The notes beneath the pieces are model-generated. The model did no database searches. It saw only the letters and a list, made by a program, of their open reading frames with translations, and was not told where the DNA came from. A program made the translations under genes and the position numbers. DNA of 64,000 nt from Agriotes lineatus. Its lineage: Eukaryota; Arthropoda; Insecta; Coleoptera; Elateridae. Positions 31,315 to 42,642 of the stretch are shown here, one piece after another; the stretch's first letter is position 1; each line of letters begins with the position of its first letter. Location: NCBI GenBank assembly GCA_940337035.1, contig CALNHX010007422.1, positions 1-64,000 of the forward strand, read 5' to 3'.

Positions 31315-31639
31315 AGATTTTTTTAAATATAAACAGCCATTATGCGATGCAAGAGAGAGAAGAAGCACAAGAGAGGGAGATTTAGCAGTTTGAAAATTCA
31401 AATATTTCCGCGAAAATTTAAATTAAAACGACAGCCGCTAGAAGTGCGCACGCAGTAAACCAAGACGGCCGACACCCGGGAAGTTTAAATTCAAAAAATC
31501 TGAAAAAATTTAAATTCAAATATTCGCGCCTGAAAACCAAGATGGCCGCCGTGTAATTCCAGAAGCAAATTAAAAAGCGTAATTTAATCAGTAGCACATA
31601 TGTAAATTACATATCAAACTTCATATGTGATTAATTAGA

Positions 31640-31770
31640 TCAAAACGCGAAAATTAATTAGATCAATCCGCGAAAATTAATTAGATCAATCCGCGAAAAT
31701 TATGTAGATCAATCCGCGAAAATTATGTAGATCAATCCGCGAAAATTAATTAGATCAATCCGCGGTTTAA
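31640..31770. repeat. 23-bp tandem repeat in the right foldback terminus
   Basis: About five to six units of gatcaatccgcgaaaattaatta-type sequence occur, some with tatgta in place of taatta. The left arm has about two units at the mirror position (25,298-25,345). Confidence 0.8.
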
Positions 31771-31869
31771 TTGGAGCACCTGTCAATCATCCGATTAATT
31801 TAATCGAGCATCGATTAATTTAATTGAACACTTAATCCAATTAGCGGTGTCTGCATACTACTTCCCGGT

Positions 31870-34005
31870 TTATGTTTCTGCGACTGTACCATTTAAACAG
31901 TCTGTACGCAAGAATGAGCTTTGGTGTCGGCTTACTGGATCACGTTGCAATATTATTATTGCGAATCTTTATGCAGACAGCAGCATTACAACTATATCAT
32001 TAGGTCAAGTTTCATACGCATTGATTACACGCAGGGAATTATTTTGGGAGCGTTGTGATTTGCTCCTATGCAAAGAGTAGATTATCAGATCAAACAGCAA
32101 AATACGATACAATTTAATTGTATATAAATCCTTGTTATTTATTTAATTATTCAGTATAATTTCAAACTCTGAAGTGTAGTCATTTGTGAAAAACATAGGC
32201 TACAAATATCTTAAGGGGTAGTTAGGCCTGGCTACTCGATTCACATCTTATTCCAAAATCATTCATCTCCCGTATCAAGTGTAAACCTTTTCAGTAATAT
32301 AACCTGGTCCTATAACTATAGAATTTATGTTCCAAAGTGCGTCCTGAACGAATGCAAGAAATAATCCACGAAACTACACAAATCGAAGGCTTGCATAAAT
32401 TCAAGGAGCATCGCGGACAGATTGTTAAAAAAACATGCTAGTGTGCTACTAATTCTTTAAACGTATTGTGGCTATTAGGCTACAATCACAAACATAACAT
32501 ATGTAATAATGAAGAAGAATAATAAACTTTATAAAATCGAAATAAAAGAATATAGTTGCTACACAAGTTGCAAATTCCAAGTTAACTTCCTATCCTTGCT
32601 CTTCCATTGTCACCTTGAACAGCTTAAATTATACAGCTGATATTAAAAGAATGCTTACAACTACACAGCTAATTACTAAAGTAAATCGTGATGCCGTTGC
32701 ATGTTTACTGCTAGTTTCAAATTGGCCCTAATAGTTAATGTTATTAGTTGTTTATTGTGCTTAGCTTATTTGTTTCCAAAATAGCTGGCTATGCATGTAT
32801 ATTATTAGAGATATTGTAAATATCAAATAGAAAAAGCATTTTATTGTGACTGTTCTATGTGAAAGGTTCTAAGTCTATCTTATAAATGCTGGCTTGGCGT
32901 AACTGAAAAAGCAAATGTTATCTTTATTTTTGCTGGTGACCCTCGACCGAGTAAGATGACATTTTTCGGGAGGGAATCATTAACCGACCTGCTGATTCCG
33001 CAGGATGGTAGTTAGGAGTTAATTAGGACGGGTCCCACGACACATGAGCAGCCGCCCTAATGAGAGATTTATGAGCGGAGCATCTCACCTAAATCTATCT
33101 GGCAAAGGCCGCTCGTATAAAAATGCAAATTCGCGCGCGGCACTAGCCTATAAATCTAGCCGAAAATTACTTTTTGCCGCTGCTCCTTGCAGCAACAACT
33201 TTAACACACAGATGAAGCCAGTTTATCCGGCAAATTTGTTTATGGCTGCGAAAGCGCTCGGCGGAGAAAATCGAGTTTCAGTAATTTCTGGCTCATCTTA
33301 TTGTGCGGCATAAATCGGGTTACAGTTCTGATACTGTTAAGTACGTTTCCTGGTGTTATTCGCTGAAAGAAGACTCTAATAGGCTTTGACCGGGCTGCGC
33401 GGTTTCCGCGACAGCTAATCCTCGTGGGAGATATTAGTGCGTCCTGTTGTCGAAACCAAAACAAGTCCAGCTTCATTGCCGGATTTCTAGATTGAGTCAA
33501 CGCCATACCAATCGATCCCGCGTCCCGAGGGACGCCCAAAGGCACTGCACACCTCGGTAACTAGAATTATTAAGGGAAACAGGAATGGCCGGATGCGCCG
33601 TTTCGCCTTAGCCTTGGCCGTGTCCCACTTCTTTTTCGATTTACTGATATCGGATTTTGACCATCAATCACAACCGCTGCCCGGACAGAAAACCATAAAT
33701 ACTCCAGACCGAGCGAGCTGATAAAATGGAATATTGTAAACTGATAGACAATCGAAATTAAACAAAACCGAATTGTGGCCTACAAACCTATCCTGTCACA
33801 AGTTCAAAACAAACGATTAGGAGTTTTCGATACGTTCTAAATTCGTTGTTTGTATCAAAACGATCGGAAAGGTCCAAAAATTCGGACTGCACTATAACTG
33901 GGACGATCCGGATTTCTGATTTTTTTTTCAGAAATTATGAGTAACTCTAAAACGTACTATACAAAGTGTCCGTCATTTTGTGCCTGCGATTTTACTAACA
34001 CTATC
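31870..34005. other. Non-coding region, no feature identified
   Basis: No gene is supported. 32,940-33,560 is less AT-rich and repeat-poor with open frames on both strands, but no domain is recognisable; it could be regulatory or an unrecognised exon. Confidence 0.35.
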
Positions 34006-34220
34006 GGTCCATCCAGAGGTGGGCAGTAATTAATTACTTTGTAATTAAATTCCTTTTTGTATATTTGTCTTGGAATTTAATTACTTTTCAAAATGCGGTA
34101 ATTGTAATTGGGAATTGCCATTTTTGTTAAAAAGTACTTGACAATTACTTTCTGAAAGTAATTAATTACTACATTCAATTACTCAATTACTTTTGTGTAA
34201 TTAAATTACTCTATAGCATA

Positions 34221-34502
34221 TATGTAATACTTACTATATTGCTAGCGGCTATGAGTGGGAAACTCACGAAGGAAGTGAGATAGACAACCAACTCTTCAAT
34301 GTATAATGGTGAGCTGTGCGTAAGCGCGGCGACGTCGTCCGCTCAATGGGGAAGTGGTCAAGTTTAAAATTCGCTTCAAAAGGCGGAGTTCGAATTCCCA
34401 CGCATGCGCACGAGACGCGTTATACTCTAAGTGAGACTATGTCGGCGCCGTAATGTTTTCTGACGTTTCCAGGCTCTACTAGCAATATATGTATAATACA
34501 TA
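34221..34502 (+). repeat. Short nested element with tRNA-like core and inverted ends
   Basis: The ends tactatattgctag and ctagcaatatatgta are imperfect inverted repeats. Inside, ggggaagtggtcaagtt...ggagttcgaattccc resembles a class-II tRNA body with a B box. It splits the left hAT subterminal repeat block, so it inserted later. Confidence 0.55.
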
Positions 34503-34619
34503 TATGCTCTATAGTATTTAAATTACTCTCCAAGTATTTGAATTACTTGTGGGAATTGAAATTACTCGCGGTAATTGAATTACTTTGTGGTAATTCAATT
34601 ACTAAATTACTGACCTCGA

Positions 34620-37600
34620 TTGGGTGCTAAATCTCCAGAATAAGATAAGGTCTTATTAAGTTACATATTAAGGAAATCGCAAAAGGATGTTTCCGGAACA
34701 ATAAAGAATAATTTATGATTTCCTCTGACAAGTCGGCAAAAGCTAGTCTTCTGCAACATTAGCATTTTTAACGACATGTGCAAGGGAGAGAACAATATTT
34801 GGTCAATTTGGTGTATTTTCGAATATTGGTGTAGATATAATGTGCAGGTTGTAACAGTGTAGGTAGTATTTATTGTGTAAGACGCTAAACATATTTTTGC
34901 GGTAAGTAGATGACATATGACAATAACTACGGTAAAAATAATTTCATTTGTTCCATAATAATTGATACATAGCTTCATTCGACGATATTGGTTCACAATA
35001 ATTGTTTATTCATTTCAATTTGCTTGCTTTAAACGATGTATTAGCTATTACATTTGCTGCACAAGGGAATTTATTCGCACGTAAAAGAAAAAAAAAACAT
35101 AAATACTTCACAGCAGGGTGGTCCAGGAATTGTCTAGTCGTGTAGCAAACGTTTGCCAAACTAGTTCCTGAGCAGAAAAGGGGGGGGGGGTTGTTCGGAA
35201 GCGCCACTGGTTCGAGACGGTCCAAACCAGAAAACCTACAGGTGGCCGTGTAAGTTCCTAAACCCACTCAGCTGTTACATAAAAATAATAAACGACAGAA
35301 AACAACATAACTTGAAATTACCCAATTGTTTATTTGCACATACAATTCTGCACCATGCTTAAAAAAAGAAGGCGACATAAATCTGCAATAAATAGTTGGT
35401 TCGTAAATGGAATAGATGTAATCTTAGGTTATGTAAAAATGTACAAGATTTTAAGTTAATAAAATTTGAAATCCAAAATACACTCTTAAGATCTTCGCTT
35501 GCAATTCCGTTCGAGTGCTTGTAGCTCAACTGTAGTGACGGTAGTGACTAAACATTTACAGCGATAGCGGAATACGGGAGATCTTAATAGATCGTTTCAG
35601 AGCTCGAATTCTTTACCTACTCGCGATTCATCCGAAGTGGTACCATTTCGTGGTGTTAATACACTAAAAATTGTGTATATTTCAGCGCAGTGTGTTAAAT
35701 GCAAAGATTCAAACTCCCGGAAACCCTCGCGGTAGAAATCTGTTAAATTTCGGAACGTTGAGTTACTTACTTGAACGCAACTAGTTTTGGAAAGGCACTA
35801 TTGCCAATTAACAAAAAGAAAATATAAAAGTACGTATAAGATGTACATAACCTATTCCACTCAAATAGTCCTAAATAAGTGCACGTGGTGCGTCTAGAAG
35901 TTACATAGAATTTCGCACATAAAACTGTAAGGGATATCGCCAGCAAAAGGTATGACACGATGCATGAAATCTCATAACACTAGCACGATCCGTATTTCAG
36001 TCTAAACGATGGGACGCATAACCGCTAGTAGAGAGATACCTGGGGTTGTTCAGTAGTGCAGCGGCGTCGACGGAACAGCCATGCAGGGGTTTGCTCCACG
36101 AAGATGTCCTCCAGTTGCAAATAATTTCAGGTGCAACAGGTTCTTGCACCGGGGGGAAAAACCTCGTAGTTGACACACTGGGGAGAAGCCTTGCGTTCAA
36201 AGGCTACCACTTGGATTGAGGGTGCCCAGACTGCGTGGGGGTCCTCCAGATGCACAACAAGCGATAATTGAGCTCCAAAAGGTCGTAGACCAAACAGGAG
36301 ACTAACGTACTAATTAGGGGCTACGACAGAAGCCAGAGCTTAGGGGCATGAAAAAAAAAGCCTGAAAATTACACGATATCTGAATTCGACGTCCAACGGA
36401 AGCACAAAATAACATACCAGAGCTGTTGGATGGCCTGTAAGTGGATTGCAGAAATACCTATTCATCCCAATATAACTGGCTTTATTTCAGCAATATAACT
36501 CAATATTTCCTAGGGCTGATCACCAAATTCACCGATAATTTTTGGAAATTACTTAATCCACAAAAGTGAAGTATCCCAAAATCACATGCAGCCCCAAAAG
36601 AAAATAATCTCACCAAATCAGTCTCATAAAATGGCCGCCGGAAATCGTACTAACAATGTATTTTGAAAATTGTATTATAATCCCCTAGAATTTTAAAGGT
36701 TTTCCAAAATCATCCAAAAATGCAAAAGTGAGTATGCAACCAAATCTACACCTAGGAACTACAGGTCAATCTAACTACATCTGAATGTATTTAAGCAAAA
36801 ATCATACATATCAATTCTTGACTGCACCTAAATGTAAAATTACACGTAACATAGCATAGGGTTATACTGCCGTGCAAGTAAAACAGTCGGTAAATCCAGA
36901 AAATTACGTTTTTAAGTGAGGAATTGAACTAAATGGCCAAAATGCGATAACAACATTTAAACAGCATAAAACACAAATGAAATTTACCTAATTGCGAAAT
37001 TCGTTTGACACAAAAATGCGGTATGGGGTATGGTATTAATAAAATTTTAAAACGCGGAATAAGTTTTTACTTCCTTTTACAATAAAAGAAGTATGGGATT
37101 CACCCCAAAAATTCGAAATTGAGTTTTCTACAGATCTTCGCGTTTTAGAGTCCCCTGTACCAAAAAAACATGTTTTTGTTCATTGGTCTGTCAGTGTCAA
37201 AAACGAAAACAAGTATGACGTTGAAACTTTATATATAAATTTTGTGTAGTACCTAGATGTGACAGCAAGCTTTTGATGAAAATCGTATGACCGGAAATAT
37301 GGTGTTTACTCTTGTGATTTTCATGTTTGTAGATTTTTTCAGAAACGGTTCAAACGATTTTTTTCAAACGTTACATTTTTATTACATTTTTAATGTGTAT
37401 TGATGTGAGATATGTGATTTTCCAATTGAATCCCTCTAAAATGTTTTTTTTTAATTAACTTCAACTAACTCTCTATTTTGTACAGTTTCTGTAGAATCTG
37501 TAATTTTTGAACATTTTTGACAAATGCTTAAAAATAAAAACAAATTTTTAACTAATTATAAGATCACTATAAAAGAAAGTTGTGTGCGTGTATCACACCA

Positions 37601-39550
37601 GATTTTCTTTTACATAGTTTTTAAATTTTATGTGGAGATTCTTGCATTGAACATTTTGTAAATTATTCATTCTTTGTCGCTTTCTTGACATGTAATGCTC
37701 AGATACTGCTTTTGATACTGGCAACGTGGCAACTAGTAGATTATTTTGCTGCATGTTAGCTTCGATTATTATTAACAATCTCGAATTGTGTTTGATCAAA
37801 ATCGTGATTTCCTTATAATTCCGGTCGCCTCATCCAACATTACTTACTTCTTTACGTTATACAGAGTGCTGCGTTGACGAACAAAACATACAAAACCCCC
37901 ATGCTAATTAGGGGGTATTTAAATATTGGCTTCTCTGATGACTTTACACAAAATTTTATTTAAGTTTTTTAAAGAACAGTGCATAGTGGCCTAATTTACG
38001 TAATTTCAGATAAATTATTGACCTGCACTTAAACTCAATAGATATTATTAAATGTTTTGATAAAATTTATTATTATTAAAGATGTTGATAAGATTTAAAA
38101 TTTCAAGTAAAAACATGAAAGCAATCTCAGCAGTTTATTGCCAAACGTTGACAGCAATTTTCATAAATTACCTACTTTTACCCATTACTTATCTAAAGGT
38201 TTCTTGAATGTAAAAATGACTTCATTGTTTCCTGCTTCAGCAATTTTTTTTTCTACTCACTATAAAGAAAGTCGGATTTTGCGCCCTAGTTTTAAGAAAC
38301 AAAACTGTCAATTTCCAACCAGCGGGAGCTAATTTTTATTAACTCCCGGCTGAAGCCAATATTTTTACCTCCCACATTTGTGTTTGTCACCAAATTTGGA
38401 AATTAGACAAAATGTCACTACAGACATCTAGAGTCACTATAATGATTTCCTAACGCAAGATTTTTGAAATTTCGCACTATAAAACATGCGTTCGAAGAAA
38501 AAATCATATATGTATCACTGGAGCAAAGGTTCAGTTCCTCCCTTGTGTGTTTAATGTCCTCCGCTAAGGCGTCGGGCATTAAATTCACACGCGGGAGGAA
38601 ATTAATACCTTTGCTTTCTAGATATATCAATAGCTATTATTATCTGATGTACGAGGTCTTATTTCAATCAGTTGTTTTCAACTAGGTTTATCAGTCACCT
38701 GTCAAATTTTAACAGCCCCTGATCAACACCAAATTGATATTTTGATTTAAAAATTTAAAGTTAGCTTACACATTTTTATAACTATTTGAATTTCTAGGGA
38801 GAAAAGTGGATGTAGTTTAATTTCCCAGCGTTAGCGAGAACTGTAATCAATTATGATCATGCAAGGGAGGGAATGCAATTTTAGTTATACATATGACACA
38901 TTCACATTTACATTCAGTTGGATTCAAAAATATTTAAATATGAAAAAAGGAGGCTAGTTGATTTAATATTAATCACATTGCCTCCCTTCCCTAATAGCAA
39001 CGGGAGTCCCTCCCACTACCATTGGAAACAGACCAGGGAACCAAACGTATATTTTCGGGAATCTCCTAATTGGCGACAGAAAATGTCACTTTCGAATAAA
39101 GGGGTAAAAAAGTATTTTCGCACTGAGCCAACAAAAAAATGCTCAAGTTGCGTCATGTAGTGTTCTTTATAAAATCTAAATCGAATTTTGCTGTCAAACA
39201 ATTAAGAAAGCAAATGCTGCACCCTGTATACTTAGGTAAGTTAAATATTTTCGTCATTGAGCTTCACACTAGGGAGTCAGGCATATTTTATAGTAGTATG
39301 TTCCATAAGTTAAGAAAAGTGAGAGTTTTTCAACACTTAATTTACGAGCGGCAAAGCTAGCAGATTAATTTTAGACGAACATGGAAGAATTACTTTTCTA
39401 ACATATTCAACGTGCTGTTTTTTCGAATATCATTACAAAATCTAGCCAAAATGAAATTCGACATTTCTCCATGTTCGAAAGAATATTTTCCACGACGGGG
39501 AGTAGAAATCAGTTTCTAGGTTTCAAAAATTGTGACAGAAGTAACACATT
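34620..39550. other. Interior of the hAT element, no gene recognised
   Basis: No coding sequence is supported. A second copy of the hairpin-headed dispersed repeat begins near 37,072 (cttttacaataaaag stem). 38,530-38,605 contains an imperfect hairpin (cctcccttgtgtg...cacacgcgggagg). Confidence 0.4.
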
Positions 39551-40250
39551 GTCTGCCTAGGGAGACAATATGAATACAGTTATCTAGTAGTCGCTCGATG
39601 GAGTGAACAATTCTTTTATATGAACAACAATTATAGGTTGGAAAGACGGAACAATTACATGTTTGTTTAGCTTATTTAAAAGAATCTAAAGTCGCTATAA
39701 TAGCTTCTGTAACGATACCATCTATAAAACTTAGGTGGCATAGTACTTTTGTAGCGAGTACAGAAAGCAGCAATAATAGTTTAGAAGTCATACAAACAAT
39801 ATTAATTACGGTAGCCTCAAATTTTCTTGAAAATTCAACGTTGAACATATAAAGAAATCAAGATGTAAAGGAAGATTCAGACAATCCAAATGCAGTAGAA
39901 GACGAACATTTTGTTGGCTTTAAAAAACCTTCTATAGTAAAATCACGGAAACAAACGGTGCACGTCATCAAATATTTGTTTATACATCAACTATAAACAA
40001 AGAAATAGAGCTTAAAAGCAAAATAGAACTCGAATTACTTCGTTATTTTGAAGATAAAAGATAGATTTAAATATACTAAATCAATGTCTCGTAATGAAAC
40101 TCATATTATTGAGATACAACACAGATTTGCCTTCCTCAGCACCAGCTGAAAGACTTTTTTCGTTTGCCACAGTTATAAATAGTCCAGAAGGAATGCGACT
40201 TCTGATGAATTATTTGAAAAACTGGTGCTGATGAAGGCAAACAGAGTGTA
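39550..40250 (+). pseudogene. hAT transposase remnant (C-terminal hATC part)
   Basis: Positions 40,127-40,250 translate, across one frameshift near 40,195, into the hAT dimerisation domain: LPSSAPAERLFSFATVINSP followed in the next frame by SDELFEKLVLMKANRV. Weaker transposase-like sequence extends upstream to about 39,550 with several stops. The catalytic N-terminal part is not recognisable. Clearly inactive. Confidence 0.85.
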
Positions 40251-40767
40251 ATATTATTGGTACTTTTACTTATTTTATTATACCTACCTTAATATGTTAT
40301 ACATATGAATATAATATAAATAATATAGAAGTTTTATCTTTGCTTATTTACTTATTTAATTTACATGCTACATCAAAACCAACTAAAAACTTTTGATATT
40401 GGTGAACTGTGCAAGGAGCTACAAGACTTCATTATAAAAAAAATATTTAAAAGTGATAAAGTGTGTTGGTTACTATAGTTAGTAAAAATAAATAAAAAAG
40501 TATTTTTAGATTGCAATTACGAATCGACAAGTCACTAATGGTAGTTGCATCTTGCAAGAAAGTTCTACTAAGTACCACTATATATGACAATAATTTCTAT
40601 TGAAAGTGATTGATGTCGTACAATTACAATTATCAAGTAATTGGTAATTGAATTAGTATTTCATTTGAGTAATTGAATCTCCGGTAATTAAATTACTTCA
40701 TTGGACAGTAATTGGTAATTAGTAGTTAATTACTTTTTAAAAGTAATTTTCCCAGCTCTGGGTTCAT

Positions 40768-41893
40768 CACACCTCCGAGTGCCGACTAGCGATACCGTTT
40801 GACCAACATTGCTAGTATATATATATACTGTAATAGTACCCTCGCTTAAAATGGGGTTTTAAGTAAAATATAAAATTTATAATTAGGGCACTTTATGAAA
40901 TGAAAGTTTCAATTGGAAATTGCCTGTCAAACTCAGGGCAAATTAAAAGAATGTAGTAATACTTATCAATAATAAATGGTTTATTGCTCATTCCTTATTT
41001 TATTTATTCGCAATAAATTAGGGCTTAGCTCCGGTGAACATAAAACAATTTTTAACTCAGTGGGTCGGTTCATAAAATTAAGTACAAAACATTGTCCGAC
41101 AAATAATTTGTTGTATGACAATTACTTTCTCATATTAGGACAAATGTACTGTTCTCAACTGACAGTTAAATAACCTCTAAATTTAGTGCAGTAAACAAGA
41201 TGATCCATCAGTGCAAAAATAGCATAAAATTGAATTTTAAACACCAAAATGGCAAGAATGCATCAGGTAAATACGATTAATTCTGTGATGTAGCAACGGC
41301 TAACCTTGTTTTGTTTCTCGTATGACGCAAACCCACGCGTGATTCGCATTGATCAATTTCCGGCAAAACCTGCAACTGCTGCCTCAATTATTACCTTTTA
41401 GGAACGCCAGTTAAATTATTCGAAGATCGATGGAAGTGGGACTCTGGAAACACGTTGAATTTCTCGGGAAAGGTCTCATCTTGACGAACCCCAGTTTCTA
41501 CGAGGCTACTGCTCCTAGTTTTTATGGAATCCACCTTTTCTGAAGTGGTGCTCCGCTGTTGATTGGCCCACCGGAAGGACGCCACGGAAAATACTCGCTT
41601 GGAAATGACTTGCTGGTTTTAGTTATTCTAGCCAGGGATAGCTGTAGACCTCCTCTCCATGTAGCACAAAAAGATCTGCCTTCCGATGTCTGGAACTGCC
41701 TCAAAATCGTCACCAACGTAGGCTCGCACTCAACGACGCACCACCTGAAAACTTGCTGGCCTAATTGTGCTATCTTGGGAGCTCCTATACTTGGAAAAAT
41801 TACACCCGCAGATGCCCAGCAACTTGGTGAATAACTTTAACACGAAACTGGTATCACAAATGACTTTCTATTCACAGTTTAATACAATAAATG
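40768..41893. other. Spacer between hAT and Bel/Pao elements
   Basis: No gene is supported; overlapping open frames on both strands at 41,390-41,835 have no recognisable domain. Confidence 0.4.
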
Positions 41894-42604
41894 TGAACAG
41901 AGTTGCCCGAGAGGCTGCTTCAGGACTCCGTTACTTTGCGCTGATTCTATCCCTAATTTTAAGCGCGTAGATGAGACTGCATCTACGCTTTAAGCCAGCT
42001 TAGTCAATGGCACTTAAAGGGACGACAGTAATTCACTCCTGAGATGCAGCCTCACATCTCGACAGTATTATGGCTTGGTATAGGAGTGGCGACGTAGTGA
42101 ATGAATCAAACATTAAATGCAGATTGATTTTTATTATGAAAATAGACTAGTATTTATACAAAACAAAAAATGCTTAACGCAGTAACAATATCAAAGTTCA
42201 TATATACAGTTTACTAGGCCAGAGTGTTTAAATTACAAAACAGCAGATAAGCAATTTGTGCAGTTTTTATTTCCTGATAGAGCGAAGGTCGCCCGTTGAA
42301 CTTACTACTGTAGGTCGGTATTATGCAAGGAGTGCAGAATTGCATTTTCCTGGTCTTTAACTCGTATGATTGCGTAATAACACTGGCTTTTAAATTACGA
42401 ATAATGTTTCGTAAATTTGAACTGAAATATATAGTTTTTAATCTAATTTAAACATATTAAATTTAGTAATTATGAGGCAAAGACTGGTGATTGCAACATT
42501 AAATTTTTCTTGCTAATAAATGGGAATTGCATTTAAAAGCATGCAACTGGATTTCGTAAATTTTAGAAAATAAAATTTATGTGTGTTTAAATCAAGTTTA
42601 AACA
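41894..42604 (-). repeat. 3' LTR of the Bel/Pao element
   Basis: Starts tgaacagag and ends tttaaaca on the plus strand; equal in length to the copy at 46,365. Nearly identical from 42,037 on, but 41,951-42,036 is strongly diverged from the partner while keeping a paired stem (41,965-41,988). Confidence 0.92.
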
Positions 42605-42642
42605 TATTGCCAATTTTAGGCCGAAGAAAAAGAAAAGGAAAA

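Larger units (their letters stand above)
25197..31862. mobile_element. Giant foldback element, 6.67 kb, non-coding
   Basis: The ends agtagtatgcagacaccgct (25,197) and its complement (ending 31,862) start two arms of about 3.1 and 3.4 kb that are inverted copies along their whole length. Landmarks pair in mirror order: outer repeat 25,197-25,420 with 31,570-31,862, tRNA-like 25,580-25,655 with 31,241-31,314, gacggcacgacggtc (about 26,440) with gaccgtcgtgccgtc (about 30,500), and the core 28,271-28,350 with 28,428-28,507. Each arm has degenerate tandem repeats of roughly 400 bp with aaatgttttacactttt words. Flanks ccccgg/tcccgg may be a target duplication (5/6). No transposase is encoded; the small open frames are repeat by-products. 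It is best called a foldback-type non-autonomous DNA element of unknown superfamily. Confidence 0.88.
34014..40759. mobile_element. hAT-family DNA transposon, 6.7 kb, decayed
   Basis: The ends cagaggtgggca and (complement of the right end) cagagctggga match hAT-type termini. The flanking octamers ggtccatc (34,006-34,013) and ggttcatc (40,760-40,767) agree at 7 of 8 and fit the 8-bp duplication of the superfamily. Both subterminal regions are packed with taattac/gtaatta words (34,025-34,210, 34,505-34,610; 40,625-40,750). A decayed transposase lies near the right end. The interior has grown by nested insertions, including a short tRNA-like element at about 34,221-34,502. Confidence 0.85.

Noticed and set aside
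25197..31862. Assembly artefact (read mirrored on itself)
   Set aside because: The arms differ by many substitutions, indels and repeat numbers, so they are not one sequence read twice; only the core is identical.
41390..41835. Possible gene between the hAT and Bel/Pao elements
   Set aside because: Three overlapping frames on both strands, none with recognisable domains.
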